Shown one piece after another: positions 47,100 through 58,109 of a DNA stretch of 64,000 nt. The stretch is from Alistipes putredinis DSM 17216 (GTDB lineage Bacteria; Bacteroidota; Bacteroidia; Bacteroidales; Rikenellaceae): positions 1 through 64,000 of the forward strand of contig NZ_DS499577.1 of assembly GCF_000154465.1 (NCBI RefSeq). The letters are read 5' to 3'. Every line of letters starts with the position of its first letter. Within the stretch, counting starts at the first letter, position 1. The position numbers were made by a program, and so were the translations under genes. Below the pieces are notes generated by a model, which was not told where the DNA came from, searched no databases, and worked only from the letters and a program-made list of their open reading frames with translations.

Positions 47100-47587
47100 C
47101 TTTTGCACTGATCCTGCGGCGTGCGATCGACTGGTTTTATCGGCGCCCTTTTTCTTGTGTGATATCCGAAACGGTTTTCCGTTACGGGGCCTGCGGTGCG
47201 ATCACGCTGTCCGTGGATGCGGTCAGCTATGCCCTGATCTATCATTTTCTGGTTGCAGGCCGTTATTTCGACCTGGGATTCGTGGTTATGTCGCCGCATA
47301 TCGCCTCTTTGGTACTGGTTTTTCCCATTACGTTCTTCACCGGCTTCTGGCTGAACCGCTATGTCGCGTTCCGCACGCTGCCTGTTGCGGCGGGCAAACA
47401 GTTGGGGCGCTATCTATTGACAGTCGTAGGATCTATTTTGCTCAATTACGCCTGTATGAAATTTTTGGTCGAGGTGTGCGGTCTGTGGCCGACTCCTTCC
47501 AAGTGTATCACATCGCTCGCCGTAGCTCTTTACAGCTACCTGGCGGCCCGTTATTATACGTTCAAGGGAATTTCTTCGGTAAAATAG
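47096..47587 (+). CDS. GtrA-family membrane protein
   Basis: 163 residues with four hydrophobic helices. 'VFRYGACGAITLSVDAVSYA' starts the domain, and 'PITFFTGFWLNRYVAFR' is the GtrA signature of short polyprenyl-sugar flippase-like proteins. It probably helps move or organise lipid-linked sugars, although no glycosyltransferase lies next to it. The start overlaps the HU/SPOR stop (ATGA), making it the last gene of the operon. The gap 47588-47766 contains nothing recognised. Confidence 0.87.
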   Translation: MTFALILRRAIDWFYRRPFSCVISETVFRYGACGAITLSVDAVSYALIYHFLVAGRYFDLGFVVMSPHIASLVLVFPITFFTGFWLNRYVAFRTLPVAAGKQLGRYLLTVVGSILLNYACMKFLVEVCGLWPTPSKCITSLAVALYSYLAARYYTFKGISSVK

Positions 47588-47766
47588 AAGGGATCTGTAC
47601 TCGATTTATAGGCCTTGCTCTTCGACATTTGGCTCGGAGTTGTCGTTGCTCGCAGTTTTCGGGTGTTTGCAGTCCGGATTTTTCCGGAAATACTTTTGTG
47701 CTGTTCGTGAATCAGGTGTGAGCATAATTCGGTGCAGATGGCATGGATTGGGGATGATTACGAAGT

Positions 47767-47806
47767 AAACAGGCGAAGCGGGTTTTCAAACCCGCTTCGC
47801 CTGTTT
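47767..47806. terminator. Bidirectional hairpin between gtrA and the alcohol dehydrogenase gene
   Basis: A 19-bp perfect stem (47767-47785 with 47788-47806) with a 2-base loop between convergent genes; short T-runs close the stem on either side. Confidence 0.8.
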
Positions 47807-47818
47807 CGGTTCCTACCC

Positions 47819-48964
47819 TTATTTGCAGAGTTCGAGGATACGGCGGGTCACGTCGCCCGTGATGTTGCCCGCTTCGCCCAGCCGGGAGCCGCGCTCGTTG
47901 AAGCGACGGACGATCTCGTCGATCGTATCTTGCCCGATCTGCAATTCGTGCAGGCGAGTAGCCAGTCCCAGCGAGCGGAAGAACTCTTCGGTGGCGCGGA
48001 TCGTCCGGTCGATGCGCTCGTCCTCCGAGCCTTCACGGATACCGAACACCCGCTCGCCGTATTGCAGGATTTTTCCCTTCTTCTGTTCTCGCATTACGCT
48101 CATCAGGGCCGGGAGTACGACCACGAGGGTCTGTCCGTGCGTAACGCCGTGCAGGGCCGTCAGTTCGTGTCCGATCATGTGGGTCGCCCAGTCCTGCGGC
48201 ACGCCCATGGCGATGAAGCCGTTCAGTCCCATCGTCGCGCAGAGCATGAAGTTGGCCATCTGGTCGTAATCGTGCTGATTCGCTCGGATTTTGGGGGCGA
48301 TTTCGATCAGCGTTTGCAGAATACCTTCCGCCCAGCGGTCCATCAGCGGCGAAACGCCCGTGACGGTCAGGTATTGCTCCATGACGTGTACGAAAGTGTC
48401 TGCGATACCGCAGGCTACCTGGAACGGCGGCAGCGAGAAGGTGGCTTCGGGATCGAGGATCGAGAATTGCGGGAACGAGTGGTGGAACGCGAACTTCTCC
48501 TGCGTGGCGAGGTTGGAGATCACCGCCCCGGCGTTCATTTCGGAGCCGGTGGCCGGCAGGGTCATCACGTCGCCGAACGGAACGACTTCGCCGATTTTGT
48601 CTTCATCGAGCACCAGCTCCCAGGCATCGCCGTCGTAGGGAATGCCCGCAGCGATGAGCTTGGTACCGTCGAGTACCGAGCCGCCGCCCACCGAGAGCAG
48701 AAAATCGACCTTTTCGGCTTTGCCCTGGGCAATGGCTTTGCGCAGGGTTTCGATTTTGGGATTAGGCTCGATGCCCCAGAACTCTACGAAGTCGCGGCCT
48801 TTGAGCGCTGCGACCACCTGGTCGTACACGCCGTTTTTCTTGACGGAGCCGCCGCCGAAAGTAACCATGATCTTCTTGTCGGCCGGAATCTCTTTCGCCA
48901 GCTTGGCGATGGAGCCTTTGCCGAAGATCAACTTGACCGGATTTTGGAAAGTGAAGTTGTTCAT
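47819..48964 (-). CDS. Iron-containing alcohol dehydrogenase (YqhD/BDH-like)
   Basis: 381 residues from ATG 48964. The N-terminus reads 'FTFQNPVKLIFGKGSIAKL', as in YqhD and clostridial butanol dehydrogenases. GGGSVLDGTK is the cofactor loop and LPATGSEMNAGAVI the family motif. The metal ligands are in 'IADTFVHVMEQYL' and GHELTALHGVTHGQ. It reduces aldehydes to alcohols with NAD(P)H, useful for fermentation or aldehyde detoxification. Monocistronic, with a strong hairpin 12 bases past the stop. Confidence 0.95.
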   Translation of the reverse strand: MNNFTFQNPVKLIFGKGSIAKLAKEIPADKKIMVTFGGGSVKKNGVYDQVVAALKGRDFVEFWGIEPNPKIETLRKAIAQGKAEKVDFLLSVGGGSVLDGTKLIAAGIPYDGDAWELVLDEDKIGEVVPFGDVMTLPATGSEMNAGAVISNLATQEKFAFHHSFPQFSILDPEATFSLPPFQVACGIADTFVHVMEQYLTVTGVSPLMDRWAEGILQTLIEIAPKIRANQHDYDQMANFMLCATMGLNGFIAMGVPQDWATHMIGHELTALHGVTHGQTLVVVLPALMSVMREQKKGKILQYGERVFGIREGSEDERIDRTIRATEEFFRSLGLATRLHELQIGQDTIDEIVRRFNERGSRLGEAGNITGDVTRRILELCK

Positions 48965-49071
48965 ACGTTTCTCGTTTATTCTGTTTGTTTTCCCGACGAA
49001 TTGCCGCAAGGTTCTTTTCGTCGGGTTGAAAGCATTGTTTCAAGCTTCATATTTTATGCCGCATTTTCGCG

Positions 49072-51114
<2,043 letters not shown>

Positions 51115-51118
51115 AAGG

Positions 51119-51126
51119 CAAAGATA
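51119..51126 (-). promoter_or_regulatory. -7 box of uvrB
   Basis: CAAAGATA on the plus strand reads TATCTTTG on the minus strand, 4 bases from the ATG; the transcript would be leaderless or nearly so. Confidence 0.6.
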
Positions 51127-51276
51127 ACGATAATTGAAAATTAACGTTCAAAAACAGAATATATTTTGCCTCTGTTTTTTCAGGAGTGTAATAGAATATG
51201 TTTTATGTAAAACATGTATTTTTGTATAAATTCAGTTTTGCGAACAATCTTTCCTGCGGCGGAAAAAATATACGAC

Positions 51277-52098
51277 ATGAAAAAAATAATTATTTTGATC
51301 GTTTGTGTTTTGTCGGCTTGTTTTGCCGCTGCACAAGAGCCTGTTCCGGTACTCACTTTAGGTACCTTTCATTTCGATTTTCCCAATCTGGATCAGGTGC
51401 AGTATGCCGAAAGCGAGCAAATAGATGTCCTGAACCCGGTTTACCAGAATGAGATCGAAACATTGGTCGGTTTGTTGGAGAAGTTTGCCCCAACGATTAT
51501 CGTTATCGAACGGCCGGTTAAAATGCAGTTCGAGACGGACTCTCTGTTCCGTCGATATTTGGCGGACTGTTATGATTTGCAGCGAGGAGAAGACGAGCAG
51601 ATCGGATTCCGGCTGGCAAAACGGCTGGGGATAGACCGGATTTACTGCGTAGATGAATGGGGAAAGCACTATGACGAAATCGATGAGTTATTACGCGATG
51701 AAAACAGTAAGGAGTATATCCGTTTCGAAACCAGTTTTTACGACCATCCGGATTCTATTAAAAGGTTTGTGCCCGAAGCTGTTTTCAAGGAGCAGGGAAT
51801 TATTGCCGAACTTATCGAGCTGAACGACCCGGAGCATATTCGGCGTAGTCTGGGTAATTACTTGATCGGTCATTTCAAATATGAATTCTTCTCGAACGAT
51901 TATATCGGTGTAGATTTTGAAACGGGAAGGTGGTTTAACCGGAATTTGCGGATATTCCGGAATATTCAACGGATCGAAACGGGGCCGTCCGACAGGATCC
52001 TCGTTATTTTCGGAGCGGGGCATCTGAATTTACTGAACTATCTATTCGAATGTTCTCCTGAGTATCGCCTCGAAGAGGCGAATAAGTACTTGATGTAA
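51277..52098 (+). CDS. DUF5694-like secreted protein (TraB/GumN-like fold)
   Basis: 273 residues from ATG 51277. An N-terminal signal sequence (MKKIIILIVCVLSACFAAAQ) ends in either a signal peptidase I site after AAA or a lipobox-like LSAC. The mature part begins 'PVLTLGTFHFDFPNLDQ', with 'TIIVIERP' and 'GIDRIYCVDEW' next, and ends in 'ILVIFGAGHLNLLNYLFEC'. The G(T/A)xH pairs at both ends are those of the TraB/Tiki metalloprotease-like superfamily, so a hydrolytic role is possible but unproven. Single gene between uvrB and dnaG. Confidence 0.8.
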   Translation: MKKIIILIVCVLSACFAAAQEPVPVLTLGTFHFDFPNLDQVQYAESEQIDVLNPVYQNEIETLVGLLEKFAPTIIVIERPVKMQFETDSLFRRYLADCYDLQRGEDEQIGFRLAKRLGIDRIYCVDEWGKHYDEIDELLRDENSKEYIRFETSFYDHPDSIKRFVPEAVFKEQGIIAELIELNDPEHIRRSLGNYLIGHFKYEFFSNDYIGVDFETGRWFNRNLRIFRNIQRIETGPSDRILVIFGAGHLNLLNYLFECSPEYRLEEANKYLM

Positions 52099-52120
52099 TC
52101 CGTAATAATTGAATTATTCG

Positions 52121-52128
52121 TACCTTTG
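52121..52128 (+). promoter_or_regulatory. -7 box of dnaG
   Basis: TACCTTTG ends 5 bases before the dnaG ATG. The surrounding TTATTCG-TACCTTTGCAAAGATG resembles the core end of the promoter-bearing repeat. Confidence 0.6.
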
Positions 52129-52133
52129 CAAAG

Positions 52134-54110
52134 ATGATCGACCGGGAAACAATAGATAGGATTTACGCCGCTGCGAATATCGTGGATATTATCGGCGAAT
52201 ACGTGACGCTCAAACGAAAGGGTGTCAATTATCAGGCGTGTTGTCCGTTCCACAACGAGAAGACCCCGTCGTTCGTCGTATCGCCTTCGAAGGGGGTTTA
52301 CAAGTGTTTCGGCTGCGGCAAGGGCGGCAATGCCGTCACTTTCCTGATGGAGCACGAGAATATGACTTATCCCGAGGCGTTGAAAGCCGTGGCCAAGCGT
52401 TACGGTATCGAAGTGCGGGAGAAGGAGATGACGCCCGAGGAGGTCGCCCGCAACGACAACCGCGAGAGTATGTTCGTCGTGAACAGTTGGGCGGCGGAGT
52501 ATTTTTCGAATTACCTGCTCCATGAAACCGAAGGGATGAGTGTCGGCATGACCTATTTCCGGCAGAAGAGGGGATTTTCCGATGCGACGATCAAGAAGTT
52601 CGGGCTCGGATTCTGTCCCGCCAGGGGCGACCGAATGAGCTGGGCGGCTTTGGCTGCCGGTTATAAGGAGGAGTTTCTGGTTTCGACCGGACTTTCGATC
52701 AAGCGCGACGACGGTTCGCTCTTCGACCGTTTCCGGGAGCGGGTGATGTTCCCCGTGCATAACATTTCCGGCCGCGTGGTGGCTTTCGGAGGTCGCACGC
52801 TGCGTACAGACAAGTCGGTTGCGAAGTACCAAAATTCGCCCGAAAGCGAGATTTACAGCAAGAAACGCGAGCTGTACGGCCTGTTTTTCGCCAAGAAAGC
52901 GATCCAGCAGTATGATTTCGCGATCATGGTCGAGGGATATACCGACGTGATTTCGATGCACCAGGCGGGGGTGGAGAATGTGGTGGCTTCGTCCGGTACA
53001 TCCCTTACGACCGAACAGATTCGCCTGCTCGGACGTTTTACCAGGAATATCACGGTGATCTACGACGGTGATTCGGCGGGTATTCACGCTTCGCTGCGGG
53101 GAATCGACATGATTCTGCGCGAGGGGATGAATGTCCGTGTGGTGCTGCTTCCGCCGGAAGACGATCCCGATTCGTTCGCCCGAACCCATACGGCTGCGGA
53201 GGTGCAGGAGTATATCCGGGCCAACGAGGAGGATTTCCTGACGTTCAAGGCCAAGCTACTGTTGAAGGATGCTGCCGGCGACCCGATCAAGAAGGCGGCG
53301 TTGATTAACGACATGGTGCAATCCATTGTGCAGATTCCCGACCCGATCCAGCGCTCGGTCTATATCAAGGAGTGCGCACGGATCATGGACATCGACGAGA
53401 ACCTGCTGATTGCCGAAGTGGGGCGCAAGCGTATGGCTTCCACGGGCGACCGCGAAGCCGAGGAGTTCGTGCGGCGTCAGAGCGCCCGTTTTCGTGCCGA
53501 GCAGACTGCGCAGCGCCCTGAAACGGTTTTTGCGGGACAGGTGACCGGGGGCAGCAGTGCCGAAGCGCTCGAACGGGAGCTGACGCGTTATCTGCTCAAG
53601 TACGGTCATTGTTCGTTCGATTTCAAGGAGGGCCGGAATGTCGTTCAATATAATGTCGCCGAGGTAATTTTCGGGGAGTTGGACGCCGACGGTTTGGAGT
53701 TCCAGAACCGGGTCTTCAATGAGATTCTGCGGGTTTACCGCGAACAGTGGTGCGCTTTGGGATTGGGGGTCGAGGTGCCGATCCACCACTTTATCAATCA
53801 CTCCGATCCGGAGGTGTGTAACGTGTCGGTGGATATCCTTACTTCGGAGGATCATTACGTTCCGAGCGAATTGTGGCGGCGCAAGGAGGTCCATGTCGAG
53901 AGCGATGCCGAGATGCTGGCTGTCGGAGTGCCGAAGGCCGTGACGCTCTACAAGTCGAAGGTGATCGAGCGGATGTCGCGGGAGCTTCGTGAAAAACTTC
54001 AGGACGAGAATCTTACGGACGACGAGATGCAGGACATTATGCAGCGGCTGTCGAACCTGAACAGGGGAAAGGTTTCGATTGCCCGGAAATTGCATCGGTT
54101 GATTCTGTAA
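52134..54110 (+). CDS. dnaG: DNA primase
   Basis: Makes RNA primers at the replication fork. 658 residues. The N-terminal CHC2 zinc finger is CCPFHNEKTPSFVVSP to FKCFGCG-like YKCFGCGKGGNAVTF; the RNA polymerase core follows, with YTDVISMHQAG and 'TVIYDGDSAGIHASLRG' forming the Toprim acidic residues. The C-terminal helicase-binding domain (from about residue 450) diverges from the E. coli protein, as usual in Bacteroidetes. It has its own promoter directly ahead; no sigma factor or rpsU gene flanks it, unlike in proteobacteria. Confidence 0.97.
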   Translation: MIDRETIDRIYAAANIVDIIGEYVTLKRKGVNYQACCPFHNEKTPSFVVSPSKGVYKCFGCGKGGNAVTFLMEHENMTYPEALKAVAKRYGIEVREKEMTPEEVARNDNRESMFVVNSWAAEYFSNYLLHETEGMSVGMTYFRQKRGFSDATIKKFGLGFCPARGDRMSWAALAAGYKEEFLVSTGLSIKRDDGSLFDRFRERVMFPVHNISGRVVAFGGRTLRTDKSVAKYQNSPESEIYSKKRELYGLFFAKKAIQQYDFAIMVEGYTDVISMHQAGVENVVASSGTSLTTEQIRLLGRFTRNITVIYDGDSAGIHASLRGIDMILREGMNVRVVLLPPEDDPDSFARTHTAAEVQEYIRANEEDFLTFKAKLLLKDAAGDPIKKAALINDMVQSIVQIPDPIQRSVYIKECARIMDIDENLLIAEVGRKRMASTGDREAEEFVRRQSARFRAEQTAQRPETVFAGQVTGGSSAEALERELTRYLLKYGHCSFDFKEGRNVVQYNVAEVIFGELDADGLEFQNRVFNEILRVYREQWCALGLGVEVPIHHFINHSDPEVCNVSVDILTSEDHYVPSELWRRKEVHVESDAEMLAVGVPKAVTLYKSKVIERMSRELREKLQDENLTDDEMQDIMQRLSNLNRGKVSIARKLHRLIL

Positions 54111-54191
54111 AAAGAGGGGTCCGGGCGTACACGTATCACTATGCATACCGTGTGCAAACAGAAAATAAACAGAAAGATGTGTAAAACATAT

Positions 54192-54280
54192 CAAAGATAG
54201 TCAAAGGCGAGAGCAGTCATGCGCGTTTGCACGCAAAGATTGCCGAGCCGCATCCTATCTTCTACAAAGATAAAAGAATT
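54192..54280 (-). repeat. Partial intergenic repeat, copy D, with minus-directed promoter boxes
   Basis: 54217-54266 matches 42258-42307 (shared GCACGCAAAGATTGCCGA core, then CTATC and CAAAGATA). On the minus strand TATCTTTG occurs near 54265-54272 and at 54192-54199. Both point into the 3' end of dnaG, where no minus-strand gene exists. A TATCTTTC box at 54284-54291 on the plus strand could serve smpB. Confidence 0.6.
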
Positions 54281-54382
54281 AGTTATCTTTCCCGGACACC
54301 CTCTGCGGTTGATTAATCAAATATGGTGCCGGATCGTCGGTTCCCGAACAGAGGTTCCGGCGGAAAAACAGAGAAATTGGAT

Positions 54383-54847
54383 ATGGCCGATTATAAGAAT
54401 ATTAACATACGGAACAAACGCGCGACCTTCGATTACGAAATTATCGAGGAGTGGATCGCGGGCATCGTGCTTGTGGGTACGGAGATCAAGTCCGTACGGC
54501 TGGGCAAGGCGTCGATCACGGACAGCTACTGTTATTTCGACAAGGGCGAACTCTGGATTCGGGGCGTGAATATCGCCGAGTACGGTTGGGGGACCTGCAA
54601 CAATCATGTTCCCCGCCGCGACCGCAAACTGCTGCTCAACCGCAAGGAGTTGAACAAGATTCAGCGGGCATTGCAGGACAGGGGATTGACCGTGGTGGGC
54701 TTGCGGCTCTTTCTCAACGAGCGGGGGCTGGCCAAGGTCGTCGTAGGTCTGGCCCGGGGGCGCAAGGCCTACGATAAGCGCGAGTACCTCAAGGAGAACG
54801 ACGCCAAGCGCGAGATGGACAAGGCGATGAAGAAATATCGGGCGTAA
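54383..54847 (+). CDS. smpB: SsrA-binding protein
   Basis: 154 residues from ATG 54383. Binds tmRNA and brings it to stalled ribosomes for trans-translation. '[20 protein letters not shown]' opens the protein, [11 protein letters not shown] and '[20 protein letters not shown]' follow, and the basic tail ends [18 protein letters not shown]. The tmRNA gene itself is not in this window. The open frame extends upstream without family character. The gap to tsaB (54848-55101) is GC-rich with only a weak GCAGGGA hairpin. Confidence 0.96.
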   Translation: MADYKNINIRNKRATFDYEIIEEWIAGIVLVGTEIKSVRLGKASITDSYCYFDKGELWIRGVNIAEYGWGTCNNHVPRRDRKLLLNRKELNKIQRALQDRGLTVVGLRLFLNERGLAKVVVGLARGRKAYDKREYLKENDAKREMDKAMKKYRA

Positions 54848-55101
54848 CCTCGGAGAGCATCCCGGGGCCGATCGTCCTGCCGCTGCCTGCTGTCGGGTGG
54901 AATCGGATCGTACGGCTATTCGAAACGCTTTGCAGGGAGCGGTTTCCCTGCGGCGGCTTTTCGGATCGGAGAAACGGTTCGCATCCCGAGGGGCGGACTT
55001 CGGCGATCATTCCGCTTCCCGTTCGCTTCAGGGAGGGGGCGACAATGTCGGTGCGAAGGTCTGCCGGAGGTGTTTGGATTGAAAAACGAAAGAAAAAAGA
55101 T

Positions 55102-55809
55102 ATGTCACTTATTCTATGTATCGAAACCGGCACGGACATCTGTTCGGTCGGTTTGGCCCGGGACGGGGAGTTGATCTCGCTCCGGGAGAGCGATCAGGGG
55201 CGCGACCACGCCCGCCAGGTCGGAGTTTTCGTCGATGAATTGCTGTCGCAGACCGGGATCGCTCCCGAAGAGCTGGATGCCGTCGCTGTCGGCAAGGGGC
55301 CCGGCTCCTATACGGGGCTGCGTATCGGCGTTTCGTTCGCTAAGGGACTGTGCTACGGGTTGCGGATCCCGCTGGTGGCGATCGGTTCCCTGGATGCCCT
55401 GACCGAAGTTGCGAAAGAGGATTACGAAGCGGGGATTCTCTCGGTCGATCGCTGGGAGGAGGCGTGCCTCTGCCCGATGGTGGACGCCCGCCGCATGGAG
55501 GTTTATACCCGGGTATTCGATGCTGCGGGAACTCCTCTTTCGGACGTATCCGCCGAGGTCGTTACGGCGGAGAGTTTCGCGGCATGGCGCGGAGACGGAC
55601 GTCCTTTCGTGATTTTCGGAAACGGTGCGGCCAAATGTGCCGGATTGCTGCCCGATGCGACGCTGATCCAGGTGGCGCCTTCTGCCCGAGGGCTTGCGCG
55701 GCTGGCACAGGAGGCGCTCGATGCGGGCCGCACGGAGGATATCGCGTACTTCGAGCCTTTCTACCTGAAGGATTTCGTCGTCACCCGGTCGAAAAAGAAG
55801 TTATTCTGA
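55102..55809 (+). CDS. tsaB: tRNA threonylcarbamoyladenosine biosynthesis protein TsaB
   Basis: 235 residues from ATG 55102. 'LCIETGTDICSVGLARDGE' is the ASKHA nucleotide-fold start, 'GKGPGSYTGLRIGVSFAKGL' the TsaB signature, and VDARRMEVYTRVF a later motif. It scaffolds TsaD/TsaE in making the t6A37 modification of tRNAs that read ANN codons. The frame extends upstream to 55045 but that part is not family-like. A short membrane-protein gene, now frameshifted, follows after 13 bases. Confidence 0.95.
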   Translation: MSLILCIETGTDICSVGLARDGELISLRESDQGRDHARQVGVFVDELLSQTGIAPEELDAVAVGKGPGSYTGLRIGVSFAKGLCYGLRIPLVAIGSLDALTEVAKEDYEAGILSVDRWEEACLCPMVDARRMEVYTRVFDAAGTPLSDVSAEVVTAESFAAWRGDGRPFVIFGNGAAKCAGLLPDATLIQVAPSARGLARLAQEALDAGRTEDIAYFEPFYLKDFVVTRSKKKLF

Positions 55810-55822
55810 ATTATAGAAGGGA

Positions 55823-56535
55823 ATGCGTACCCGGTTGCGTAGAATAACGATCGGGTCTTATATTTTTATGGCCTATATCACTCTGCTTTGGAGCCTGATC
55901 GTTATATTCGCTCTTTGTTATTCGGATCTCGCGCAAGGTGAGGATCTGCTTTCGGGGGCAGACTGGTGTTTTGGTTTAATGCCTGTCGTTCTCTGGGCCG
56001 CTATTATCTTCGCATTTCTTCGTATTCGTACGTTCACGTTCGATGAGGCGGGTTTTACCGTATCTTATCCGTTGCTTTTTGTCCGAAAGCGGATCGCGGC
56101 CGAAGAGATCGGCTGTATCGAGGTTTTTGTAAAATTCTGTGGGAAAGGGCTTTCGTTTGCCTATCGGGTCATCCATATAAATTTAGCCGGGCAAAGGCCG
56201 GAAAATATTATGAATTGAGAGAACTCGACTATCTGCACTTCGGCGAGATATTGAAAGTAAAAATACTGAAGATCGATTACGCGAAGTGTCTGCGGCTGAA
56301 ACGGGAGTATATTCGGGAGAATAGCCCTTCGATTTTTGATCTGATATTTTGGATAGGACTGTTTCTTTTCGGAGATTACCTTGTCGGTTGGATGATCTGT
56401 CAGCTTTTTACCCGTCATTATGAGGAGCTGCCTGCGGTTCCTCTTATTTCTTTTGTATTTGTGTGCGAGTGGCTTTATATCGAATTTCTGCTTCGGATGA
56501 GAAGAGAAAAAGAGCGGTTGAAGATTCGATCGTGA
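55823..56535 (+). pseudogene. PH-like membrane protein split by a frameshift
   Basis: Frame one (55823-56218) encodes two helices ('IFMAYITLLWSLIVIFALCY', 'FGLMPVVLWAAIIFAFL') and the start of a PH-like domain ('FTFDEAGFTVSYPLLFV', ending 'YRVIHINLAG'). The next frame continues plausibly with 'GKYYELRELDYLHF' and ends with two more helices at 56535. The interval is 713 bases (3n+2), so one base is missing, most likely around 56184-56205. A joined protein would have about 237 residues. Function unknown. Either a decayed gene or a sequence error. Confidence 0.6.
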
Positions 56536-56543
56536 ATTTTTAC

Positions 56544-57227
56544 TCAATAGGCCCTGTAACTCCTCAGCTCCTTGTTGAGGAGTTTTTCTTTACCCCCGAC
56601 CAGCCGGTCGAGCAGCGCATGGAAGCGGGGGGAATGGTCGTGGTGGACGGTGTGGCAGAGTTCGTGGAGGATGACGAAGTCGCGCAGATGTTCGGGCAGC
56701 GTCATCAGGTACAGGCTCAGCGACAGGTCGTTGCGCCCGTTGCAGGAGCCCCATTTGGAGCGGGTGGCCCGGATCGTTACCGAACGGTATTGCAGACCGG
56801 TTCGCACTGCGAGTTCCGCTACGCGGGACGGTAGTACAACCATCGCTTCGCGCCGCAACTGTTCCCGCCGGCGGAGTTCTTCTTCGGGCGAAAGGGTGGG
56901 GCGTGGAGGTTGCTGGGCGAGCCGTTCGGCTATTCGATCCCTGGCTGTCTGAATCCATTCGATGCGGCTTTCCAGAAATTCCAAAGCCCGGGCGGTCGAG
57001 ACGCCGTAAGGGTAGGAGAGCCGGACGGGGCCGGAAGGCCTTACGCAGAGTGAGATCCGCCGTGCCCGGCGGCTTTGCGAGAGGGTCACCTCTCCGACTA
57101 TCGGATGGACGATCGTCTTTTGCCTGCGGGCGGGTTTTCTGGTCGCGGGCTTCGATTTTGGATTCCGGGTTGCCGGATGATCCGGCTCGGAGCGGAACAG
57201 GTCGAATAAGTCGCGCAGCAGGGACAT
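56544..57227 (-). CDS. YgjP-like metallopeptidase (DUF45 family)
   Basis: 227 residues. The zinc motif is VILHELCHTVHHDHSPRFH (HExxH plus a third His), as in YgjP/WLM-type peptidases, preceded by TRSKWGSCNGRNDLSLSLYL, also conserved. The N-terminal 40 residues are Lys/Arg-rich and probably disordered. Cytoplasmic; the substrate is unknown. It begins 25 bases after rlmB on the same strand and is likely co-transcribed with it. The C-terminus ends beside the frameshifted membrane gene, convergent to it. Confidence 0.88.
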   Translation of the reverse strand: MSLLRDLFDLFRSEPDHPATRNPKSKPATRKPARRQKTIVHPIVGEVTLSQSRRARRISLCVRPSGPVRLSYPYGVSTARALEFLESRIEWIQTARDRIAERLAQQPPRPTLSPEEELRRREQLRREAMVVLPSRVAELAVRTGLQYRSVTIRATRSKWGSCNGRNDLSLSLYLMTLPEHLRDFVILHELCHTVHHDHSPRFHALLDRLVGGKEKLLNKELRSYRAY

Positions 57228-57252
57228 CGTGTCGAGAGGTTGGAGGGCAGGA

Positions 57253-57984
57253 TTAACCGATTCGCTGACGTACGATTTCGAACAGCAGTACTGCCGCTGC
57301 CGCCGAGACGTTGAGCGACTCGATCTTGCCGATCATCGGGATCGCCAGCTGTTCGTCGCAGAGCTTCAGCACCTCTTTCGAAATGCCCGTATCCTCGGCG
57401 CCCATAACGAGTGCCGTAGGCTTGCGGAAATCCGCGTCGTAGAGCAGCTTGCGGCTTTTTTCCGTAGCACCTACCACCTGGTAGCCTTCTGCCTGGAGCG
57501 CTTTGAGCGTGTTGCGGATCGAACCGACGCGGCAGACGGGAATGGCGGTCAGTGCACCCGCCGACGAACGAATCGCCTCCGAATTGACGGGAGCGGCATT
57601 CTTCAGCGGTACGATCAGTCCGTGCGCTCCGGCACATTCGGCCGAGCGGGCGATGGCTCCGAAGTTACGCACGTCCGTCACGCCGTCGAAGAGGACGATC
57701 AGCGGCGTCTCGTCTTCGGGCACCCGTTCCAGAATGTCGTTCAGTTCGACGTAGCCGATGGGGGAGATCTGGGCGACGACGCCTTGGTGGTTGCCGCGCG
57801 TGAGGCGGTTGAGCTTCTCGACGGGAACCTCCTGTGTGCGGATGCGATGCCGCAGGCAGAGGTCGCGCAGTTCGGTCATCAACTGCCCTTCGGCGCCTTT
57901 GCGAATGTAGAGTTTTTCGATCTGTTTGCCCGCTTCGATCGCTTCGACTACGGGGCGGATGCCGAATACAAGGTTTTCCGTCAT
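57253..57984 (-). CDS. rlmB: 23S rRNA 2'-O-methyltransferase (RlmB-like, SPOUT)
   Basis: 243 residues from ATG 57984. The N-terminal substrate-binding part begins 'ENLVFGIRPVVEAIEAGK'. The SPOUT core has 'LFDGVTDVRNFGAIARSAEC' (motif 1), 'ALVMGAEDTGISKEV' (motif 2) and 'IPMIGKIESLNVSAAAAVLL' (motif 3), with SAM bound in the trefoil knot. It probably methylates G2251 of 23S rRNA in the peptidyl-transferase loop. The frame extends upstream to 58104 without family character. Followed by the YgjP-like gene. Confidence 0.94.
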   Translation of the reverse strand: MTENLVFGIRPVVEAIEAGKQIEKLYIRKGAEGQLMTELRDLCLRHRIRTQEVPVEKLNRLTRGNHQGVVAQISPIGYVELNDILERVPEDETPLIVLFDGVTDVRNFGAIARSAECAGAHGLIVPLKNAAPVNSEAIRSSAGALTAIPVCRVGSIRNTLKALQAEGYQVVGATEKSRKLLYDADFRKPTALVMGAEDTGISKEVLKLCDEQLAIPMIGKIESLNVSAAAAVLLFEIVRQRIG

Positions 57985-58109
57985 GGTATTGGTTGGTTCG
58001 TTAGTTGATTTTTTTTGTCTTTTTGTCGTGCGGCTTTTCGGATCGGGCCCGGAATCATGCTTTTCGGTGTTCTTTATCCGGACAGTCGAATCGGATGTCG
58101 CCAAAAGTT

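Noticed and set aside
54848..55101. A possible coding stretch between smpB and tsaB in frame with tsaB
   Set aside because: TsaB begins properly at 55102 with its nucleotide-fold motif; the upstream frame is Arg/Gly-rich without family character.
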